DNA of 50,448 nt from Planctomycetota bacterium. Lineage in GTDB: Bacteria; Planctomycetota; Phycisphaerae; WQYP01. Positions 45,956-50,448 of the stretch are shown piece after piece; the stretch's first letter is position 1, and each line of letters starts with the position of its first letter. The translations under genes were made by a program, and so were the position numbers. The notes under the pieces were generated by a model, which was not told the origin of the DNA, made no database searches, and was given only the letters and a program-made list of their open reading frames with translations. Where the stretch lies: NCBI GenBank assembly GCA_021808105.1, contig JAKBCC010000004.1, positions 1 to 50,448 on the forward strand. Reading direction: 5' to 3'.

Positions 45956-47377
45956 ATGAAGCGACGTGACTTTATAACTTCCGCGGCGGTTGCAGCTACC
46001 GGTCTGTACACCGCCACATCCATGGTGCGGTCCGCACCGGCCCGGCCATCGCACCGGCCGCCCGTGGGGCAGCGGCGGTTTGTATCGGCTGCGGTGGAAA
46101 AGAAGATTCATGAACTATCCGCGCAAATCGCCGATCCGGAATTAGTGTGGATGTTCCAGAATTGCTTTCCTAATCCGTTGGATACGACGGTGGAATTCAG
46201 TATGGCCGGCGGAAAGCCGGACACTTTTGTGATTACCGGCGATATTTCGGCCATGTGGTTGCGCGATACCATGTATCAGATGTGGCCATATCTGTCTCTG
46301 GTCCGGCACGATGCGCATTTGCGCCACATGATTCAGGGAGTAATTGGCCGCATGGCGCGTTGCGTGCTGATTTCGCCGTATGCCGAAGCATTTGTTAAAT
46401 CCGGTTCAGATTTTTCACCGTGGCGCAGCGATCATACGCACATGGCCCCGGGGGTGTGGGAGCACAAATGGGAAATTGATTCGCTGTGTGCGGTAATCCA
46501 CCTTTCGCACGGATACTGGCAGGCCACCGGCGATACCACGCCGTTTGACGCCGCCTGGCGAAAAGCCATGGACCACATTGTGCAAACATTTCAAGTGCAG
46601 CGACGCCTGGATGGCCCGGGGCCTTATAGCTTCCAGCGGGCGGCCTGGAACAGCACCGATACATTGCCGCGCGGCGGGGTGGGGTTCCCAGCCAGGCCGG
46701 TAGGGCTTATATGCACCATGTTTCGGCCCTCGGATGATGCGGTCGTCTACCCACTGCATATTCCGGATAATCTTTTTGCTGCGGTCTCCCTGCAACGCCT
46801 GGCGGCGATGTATCAGGCGTTGGGAGTCGATGCGCAGCGGATTAACACCTGTACGCAATTCGCCAAAGACTTGCATCAGGCGGTGGGAGCCTGCGGAATA
46901 AAAACGCATGAGGACTTTGGGCGGATTTTTGCCTATGAAGTAGATGGCTTTGGGAACGCAGTATTTATGGATGACGCCAATTGGCCCAGCATTATCTCTC
47001 TGCCATTTCTGGGTTTGTGCGCTGCGGACGATCTAGTTTATACAGCTTCACGGGCGTTTGCCTGGGGACCGGGAAATCCGTACTTCTATCGCGGTAAGTT
47101 TGAAGGTATCGGCAGCATTCACACGGCGGACGGAAATGTGTGGCCCATGAGTCTGATTATGTTCGGCCTGACGGCAAGCCAGCCGCAGGAAGTTGCGTGG
47201 GCATTGAAACAACTCAAGCACAGCAGCGCGGGCACCGGGTTTATGCACGAATCATTTGACAAAAATGATCCCGAAAAATTCACCCGTCCCTGGTTCGCCA
47301 TGGCCAATGTCATGTTCGGAGAGTTAATTGTACAAACGGCCAAACGCTTTCCGCATGTATTATCCCAGAAATTGTAA
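45956..47377 (+). CDS. GH125 exo-alpha-1,6-mannosidase (DUF1237)
   Basis: AGGAG seven bases before the ATG gives 473 residues. MKRRDFITSAAVAATGLYTATS is a likely Tat signal, so the enzyme is exported folded. The GH125 pattern follows: VITGDISAMWLRDTMYQMWPYL, VWEHKWEIDSLCAVIHLSHGYW, SDDAVVYPLHIPDNLFAAVSL, DDANWPSIISLPFLG, and GTGFMHESFDKNDPEKFTRPWFAMAN with a likely catalytic Glu. It would remove single alpha-1,6-mannoses from oligomers made by the upstream GH76 enzyme. Confidence 0.92.
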   Translation: MKRRDFITSAAVAATGLYTATSMVRSAPARPSHRPPVGQRRFVSAAVEKKIHELSAQIADPELVWMFQNCFPNPLDTTVEFSMAGGKPDTFVITGDISAMWLRDTMYQMWPYLSLVRHDAHLRHMIQGVIGRMARCVLISPYAEAFVKSGSDFSPWRSDHTHMAPGVWEHKWEIDSLCAVIHLSHGYWQATGDTTPFDAAWRKAMDHIVQTFQVQRRLDGPGPYSFQRAAWNSTDTLPRGGVGFPARPVGLICTMFRPSDDAVVYPLHIPDNLFAAVSLQRLAAMYQALGVDAQRINTCTQFAKDLHQAVGACGIKTHEDFGRIFAYEVDGFGNAVFMDDANWPSIISLPFLGLCAADDLVYTASRAFAWGPGNPYFYRGKFEGIGSIHTADGNVWPMSLIMFGLTASQPQEVAWALKQLKHSSAGTGFMHESFDKNDPEKFTRPWFAMANVMFGELIVQTAKRFPHVLSQKL

Positions 47378-47405
47378 CGCCACGCCGGGTGGCCGACCTC
47401 TTTAG

Positions 47406-47563
47406 CTCCATGCGGCAGCGTTGAGTTCGATGCGGAACGCGGCTCAATGATCGGAAGCCTTTTCCCATCGGCACTCCGGGCGGCCCACAGGTTGTTACCT
47501 CCATGCGGCAGCGTTGAGTTCTATGCGGAACACGGTTCAGTGATACGAAGTCTTTTCCCATCG
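47406..47563 (+). repeat. two 65-base direct repeats, 93-base period
   Basis: Copy 1 is 47406-47470 and copy 2 is 47499-47563. They share ctccatgcggcagcgttgag at the start and cttttcccatcg at the end, with about nine differences. They are non-coding, just after the GH125 stop. Confidence 0.75.
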
Positions 47564-47785
47564 TCACGACTGGCACAGCAGGTGTCGGGATGGGCTGCGT
47601 ACATTTTCCGGCACGCCATTCCGCATCAAACCGTGACGCTGCCGCGTCAGGCTAGCGCTATTATGCCTTGGAAGGTGGGGGCATCCGGCGCGAGGTGAGG
47701 ACCAACCCTGCGGCTACACTAAAGTTTGATGATGATCAGCAGTCACGGCGTTTCAGGAGAGCGCACGCTCTCGCTGCCTCACTGA

Positions 47786-47896
47786 AGCACCATCTACGAC
47801 CTGCTTAACGGAAAGTGTTTGGCTGCCAATGGAAACACTTTCGAGTTCACCATGCGACGTTTTCAGACCAAGTTACTGCGCGTGGTGCCTGAATAA
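47786..47896 (+). pseudogene. decayed C-terminus of a glycoside hydrolase
   Basis: One frame reads STIYDLLNGKCLAANGN, then a strand FEFTMRRF, then TKLLRVVPE and a stop at 47894-47896. YDLLNGK ... TKLLRVVP is the usual end of the C-terminal beta domain in several glycosidase families. A TGA at 47783-47785 interrupts the frame upstream and no start exists. It is 36 codons long and ends four bases before the convergent gene, so the rest was lost by deletion. Confidence 0.6.
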
Positions 47897-47900
47897 ATCC

Positions 47901-50189
47901 TCAACGGCTGGAAAGTTGCACGACAATTTTCCGAACCTCTTTGTGATACTCGTTTTGCTCCCGTGTGTCGGCGCTTGGACTCACCGTGACCGTAAATAAT
48001 CCGGTTCGGCCGTCGGCACTGGCGGAAACAGATCCTACATTAAAGACTCTCGTGGTGGATGTACCAGCGATGCTGGAAACAGATCCTCCTTGAATGGATG
48101 CTGAAACGCCGTGCTTACTGTATCCGCTGATGGCAACTGACTTTTCACCTTTCGCAACAATCACGGTGAGTTTAATGCCGGTGTTTTGTGTAGCAGCCTT
48201 GGCAATTCTCTGGCGGCCCATTGGCACGAATTGGCGCAAGTCGCCAAATATTGCCATGCCGCCGGCGTCCTGTGGTGCGACAATATCATATTGCCATTGG
48301 TTGGAATGCAGGTTAATTTTCAGGGCGTGCCCAGCATCAAGATGGCTCACCGCGTGGGTGAAGTAGTTGTAGACGATGTAACGGCCATTGGCCGGCAAGC
48401 CCAGTTCAGCCGGGAAGATGCGCACCGACGGATGATCCCCCTTTTGCCGCCAGATAAATACATACGTTGTTTTTATTCCCTGATCGGAATAGGTGCCGGC
48501 GACAAATGGAGGATGCTTTCCTGAAGCTTCCGCCATAATCGTCTGATCCGTTGGCAGCAGCGGTGCATCCGGCTTTACGATTCGACCGTCGGAGCGAATC
48601 ACTTTTCTGATATTGCTCCAGGACTCATGGCCCATTTGATCGCCCACGCCAACCGGACCGGCGGATAGCGTGGCTAAAAGAATATCGCCGGTGTTGCGGC
48701 TCATCAGTGTATCCGTCCATGGCCACAGCCCCATCGCGTGGGCCAGGCTGGACGTATAGACAAAATGCCGCCATCGCTGTTGAATAAAATAGTCATTCGA
48801 ACAGCGAATCATCGAAAGATTCGGCGTGACCGCGCTTTGCAGAAAAAACCGCGGAAGCGGCATGCAATATATTAAACTCATATTGTGCCGCGCCAGTGCC
48901 CCAGCCATATTTCCGGTAAAGGCGTTGCCAACATGGCGTGATATTTGCATGGCGGGTGAATATTGATAAATGTAATTCAGCCAATCCTGTTCATAGCCGA
49001 TGACACCGCTTTTCGCGAAGTAATCCGCTGTGGATTTCCACCAGGCCGGATCGATCGGAGCAATACCTGAAATGGCGTACTTTTTATGGTACGGGCTGTG
49101 CGGATCAATCCATCGGCCGTGGCATACCAGCGGCACACTGAGGTTCTTTTGAAATGCGCCCAGCCCCTGTGGAAACAATTGGTGTGAGGCCCGGTATTGC
49201 CACGTGCCACCGTAGTTCTTCCAGCGCCGAGGAAATTTTCCAGCCTTGGCTTTGAGGATTGTCCCATCGACATAACGATCACTTTTGCGGTACCACCAAC
49301 TGTCCAGTTCCATATATGCCAGGGGGACCTTATGCCGGCTGAATTGACGTGCCACCGCTTCCAATGTCCGGGCATATCCAAGCTTTGGTACATAGTTGTA
49401 ATAGTAAAAGGCCCCATGATCTGTCCAATAGCCAAAATTACGCAGCACCACATTGCCCTCGTTACCGATGCGCGGATGATTGTATAGCTTATCCAGAGCG
49501 TGTCCCCAGGAATTAAGCGTGCGCTCGATGCCACGGCCTACCATGAGAATCGTCCACCGCGTGCGCGCAGCGGTGGCGGCGGAAACATGCGGATTTAAGC
49601 CCGTGCCGATACGGGTTTTCGCATTGCCGGCCAAGCGTGCGATAAGAAATGCCGAGGCGGGTGAAATAATGGCAGTATCCGCGTGGCGATTAAACAGAAC
49701 CCATGGCATGGAATCCGCTTGCGCGCCAAATTCCGGGCCGGCAAACACGGCGTTCTTAAAACTAATCACCCGCAGGTTTGGTGGAATGGAAGTAAAATCG
49801 GGAAATACCGTGCGTGGCGATCCGCCGGTAATGCCGGCAAGCAAGATGCCCCTAGTCATGTAACACTTCAGGATGCCGGTACGTGAATTGGCCGCCGGCC
49901 CCCATGTGAATTTAATTTCCTTAAATGCCCCGAGATTATCACGTCCCGATGAACGCTGAATACGTCTCATCGCAGAGGTTACCTTACCGCGGAATGTCCA
50001 TGCCGGCGATGCTGACGTAAAGAGATAATCGCCCTTGGGCGCATTAACATGTATCGTCGCATTGGATATTGCCGCCGATACCGCCTGGACCGCGCTTGCT
50101 TTACCGGGGAAAAAGCCCACAGTAAAAATGGCCGAAAACACCACCCCGGCGTAATTTCGGGAAAGCAATCGCTGGCACAATTTGCCCAT
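47901..50189 (-). CDS. large exported TIM-barrel protein, putative glycoside hydrolase (alpha-galactosidase-like)
   Basis: The ATG at 50189 has GGAG nine bases upstream; one at 50204 gives five more residues. A Sec signal ends near GKASAVQA. From about residue 255 the sequence resembles clan GH-D/GH31-like barrels: NFGYWTDHGAFYYYNYVP, AYMELDSWWYRKSD with an Asp on a strand end, GVIGYEQDWLNYIY with another acidic pair, and LWPWTDTLMS. Two likely catalytic acids are thus visible, but I cannot fix the family. About 100 residues rich in Ser, Val and Thr follow, a beta domain. It converges on the GH76/GH125 genes and the pseudogene, so a role in glycan use is likely. Confidence 0.75.
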   Translation of the reverse strand: MGKLCQRLLSRNYAGVVFSAIFTVGFFPGKASAVQAVSAAISNATIHVNAPKGDYLFTSASPAWTFRGKVTSAMRRIQRSSGRDNLGAFKEIKFTWGPAANSRTGILKCYMTRGILLAGITGGSPRTVFPDFTSIPPNLRVISFKNAVFAGPEFGAQADSMPWVLFNRHADTAIISPASAFLIARLAGNAKTRIGTGLNPHVSAATAARTRWTILMVGRGIERTLNSWGHALDKLYNHPRIGNEGNVVLRNFGYWTDHGAFYYYNYVPKLGYARTLEAVARQFSRHKVPLAYMELDSWWYRKSDRYVDGTILKAKAGKFPRRWKNYGGTWQYRASHQLFPQGLGAFQKNLSVPLVCHGRWIDPHSPYHKKYAISGIAPIDPAWWKSTADYFAKSGVIGYEQDWLNYIYQYSPAMQISRHVGNAFTGNMAGALARHNMSLIYCMPLPRFFLQSAVTPNLSMIRCSNDYFIQQRWRHFVYTSSLAHAMGLWPWTDTLMSRNTGDILLATLSAGPVGVGDQMGHESWSNIRKVIRSDGRIVKPDAPLLPTDQTIMAEASGKHPPFVAGTYSDQGIKTTYVFIWRQKGDHPSVRIFPAELGLPANGRYIVYNYFTHAVSHLDAGHALKINLHSNQWQYDIVAPQDAGGMAIFGDLRQFVPMGRQRIAKAATQNTGIKLTVIVAKGEKSVAISGYSKHGVSASIQGGSVSSIAGTSTTRVFNVGSVSASADGRTGLFTVTVSPSADTREQNEYHKEVRKIVVQLSSR

Positions 50190-50338
50190 GACAGAATTCT
50201 CCATTTCCTATACCCTGGATATTGCCGCCGCGATCCCACTGCATCCGTCCCACTGCATCTGCCGATTTTCGAAGCGGCTTTTGTATTGAAAGTGTATGGT
50301 CAGAGAAGATCTATTGCAAGGATTTCCGCGGCGGCCGG

Positions 50339-50367
50339 TTGGTGAAAAACAGAAATGCGTTTAGAAT
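50339..50367 (+). promoter_or_regulatory. possible promoter for the gene at the right edge
   Basis: TTGGTG and TAGAAT are 17 bases apart, about 60 bases before the start of the next gene. The -35 match is weak. Confidence 0.3.
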
Positions 50368-50428
50368 GATGCGGCGAAAATCGGCATTGGCCGATAGTGG
50401 AATTCTGACCAACCATAAGGAGTTTGTA

Positions 50429-50448
50429 ATGGCTAATATTACTTTCAA
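50429..50448 (+). CDS. start of a gene cut by the window edge
   Basis: AAGGAG at 50417-50422, six bases before ATG, is a strong ribosome binding site. The visible residues are MANITF. The product cannot be named. Confidence 0.7.

Overview
The window reads as chromosomal DNA of a Gram-negative planctomycete, most likely of the Phycisphaerae side of the phylum. This is inferred from gene families, because no rRNA is present. The pointers are a DUF1501/DUF1800 pair, pseudopilins with a long extracellular domain, a PEP-CTERM tail on a secreted hydrolase, an LptB ATPase (so an outer membrane), and many Tat or Sec exported enzymes. Base composition looks moderately GC-rich throughout, and I see no prophage, integrase, transposase, CRISPR array, tRNA or rRNA.

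Layout. 1-1.1 kb: two genes on the plus strand, the second with a conserved-looking SHDCDI motif and possibly part of a defence locus. 1.2-4 kb: two small membrane proteins and two tandem, mosaic pseudopilin paralogues. 4.5-8.9 kb (minus strand): HAD phosphatase, lptB, a CopD-like membrane protein, then a restriction endonuclease candidate overlapping a DNA methyltransferase. 9-12 kb: DUF1501 and DUF1800 genes. 12.2-13.3 kb: a secreted deiodinase-like protein without its catalytic residues. 13.7-15.4 kb: rpsA with promoter and terminator. 15.5-20.2 kb (minus): phospholipase D/cardiolipin synthase, cupin, ndk, a kinase-like phosphotransferase, a PIN-like protein, folP. 20.6-23.3 kb (plus): a lipoprotein, then queC-queE-queF of the 7-deazaguanine (queuosine) pathway. 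23.4-25.6 kb (minus): trpA downstream of a membrane coiled-coil protein with a BRCT-like domain. 26.3-28 kb: a GH44 glucanase with PEP-CTERM.

28-39.4 kb is one nitrogen module on the minus strand. ureF-ureG comes first; then, after a gap holding an excellent sigma-54 promoter match, urtABCDE-ureD-ureAB(fused)-ureC follow. It imports urea by ABC transporter, hydrolyses it and assembles the nickel enzyme. ureE is absent from the window, while UreG carries histidine-rich ends that could substitute for it.

40-44.4 kb: a beta-propeller/phosphoesterase fusion followed four bases later by an MFS carrier resembling phosphate:H+ symporters. 44.7-50.2 kb: a carbohydrate locus with GH76 and GH125 (alpha-1,6-mannan degradation), a decayed glycosidase C-terminus, a 65-bp direct repeat, and a large secreted TIM-barrel protein. 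A new gene starts at the right edge.

The best candidates for something undescribed are the BRCT-bearing membrane protein coupled to trpA, the SHDCDI pair, the catalytically dead deiodinase-like protein, and the repeated REP-like hairpins.
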